Source: Nitrospiraceae bacterium
Lineage (GTDB): Bacteria > Nitrospirota > Nitrospiria > Nitrospirales > Nitrospiraceae
Length of the DNA: 6,138 nucleotides
Direction of reading: 5' to 3'
Assembly: GCA_011391455.1 (NCBI GenBank)
Contig: JAABQN010000128.1
Location: 1 to 6,138 of the forward strand
In this document: piece after piece, positions 5,984 through 6,138 of the stretch
Layout of the letters: every line of letters begins with the position of its first letter
How positions within the stretch are numbered: position 1 is the stretch's first letter
Made by a program: the position numbers and the translations under genes
The notes under the pieces: model-generated
The model's input: only the letters and a program-made list of their open reading frames with translations
The model's database searches: none
Told to the model about the DNA's origin: nothing

Positions 5984-6138
5984 ATGAATGTCGTGAACAT
6001 TTCGGACTATCAGCAGTTCAGCAGTGAGAAGATGAAGAAGAATAATTTGTTTCAGACATCACGATTCTTCTGCGACATTTACTGCTTCGAGCCGGGGCAG
6101 GAGCAGAAGGGTCATATCCATGGCGAGCAGGATAAGGT
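5984..6138 (+). CDS. Small cupin-domain protein (3' partial)
   Basis: The first 51 codons of a gene cut by the right edge are visible. The protein opens MNVVNISDYQQF and reaches a stretch reading PGQEQKGHIHGEQDKV. This matches the first cupin motif, in which a PG turn is followed by HxH and an acidic residue a few positions later; the two His would be metal ligands. Cupins of this small single-domain type bind a metal in a beta-barrel and range from enzymes to sensors, so no reaction can be assigned. A strong Shine-Dalgarno sequence precedes the start. The gene lies 33 bp after the HdrB-like stop on the same strand, with no terminator between them, so it is probably part of the same transcript. 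Confidence 0.8.
   Translation, partial: MNVVNISDYQQFSSEKMKKNNLFQTSRFFCDIYCFEPGQEQKGHIHGEQDK

Overview
The window looks like a chromosomal segment from a free-living, moderately GC-rich bacterium, most likely of the Nitrospira/Nitrospirota group. That assignment is an inference. It rests on large multidomain two-component and c-di-GMP proteins, an HdrB-type CCG-domain iron-sulfur protein, and an intergenic spacer filled with short-period (7- and 9-bp) repeats of a kind I associate with Nitrospira genomes. No rRNA, tRNA, transposase, CRISPR array or phage gene is visible. All genes lie on the + strand.

Positions 1-4290 hold a signalling pair. The first gene is a hybrid histidine kinase, cut by the left edge, with the order PAS - HisKA - HATPase - REC - Hpt. 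Nine bases after its stop comes a 711-aa response regulator with the order REC - PAS - GGDEF - EAL. Every phosphotransfer residue and every c-di-GMP synthesis and hydrolysis signature I looked for is present. The simplest reading is a His-Asp-His-Asp phosphorelay in which the kinase's C-terminal Hpt domain phosphorylates D60 of the neighbouring regulator and so sets c-di-GMP turnover.

Positions 4291-4617 are non-coding but structured: a weak hairpin, a heptamer tandem repeat (GAACTTC), a good sigma70-like promoter (GTGACT-17-TATACT), and two facing arrays of six 9-bp units. The arrays are separated by 6 bp and are symmetric about one centre. They would lie in the leader of the downstream transcript and end one base before its Shine-Dalgarno sequence. 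This is the least explained and most interesting feature of the window.

Positions 4618-6138 hold a second, probably co-transcribed group: a small exported coiled-coil protein of unknown function, a 292-aa HdrB-like protein with two complete CCG cysteine motifs, and the start of a small cupin protein cut by the right edge. The group suggests a redox or stress-related role, but the electron-transfer partner of the HdrB-like subunit is not in the window.
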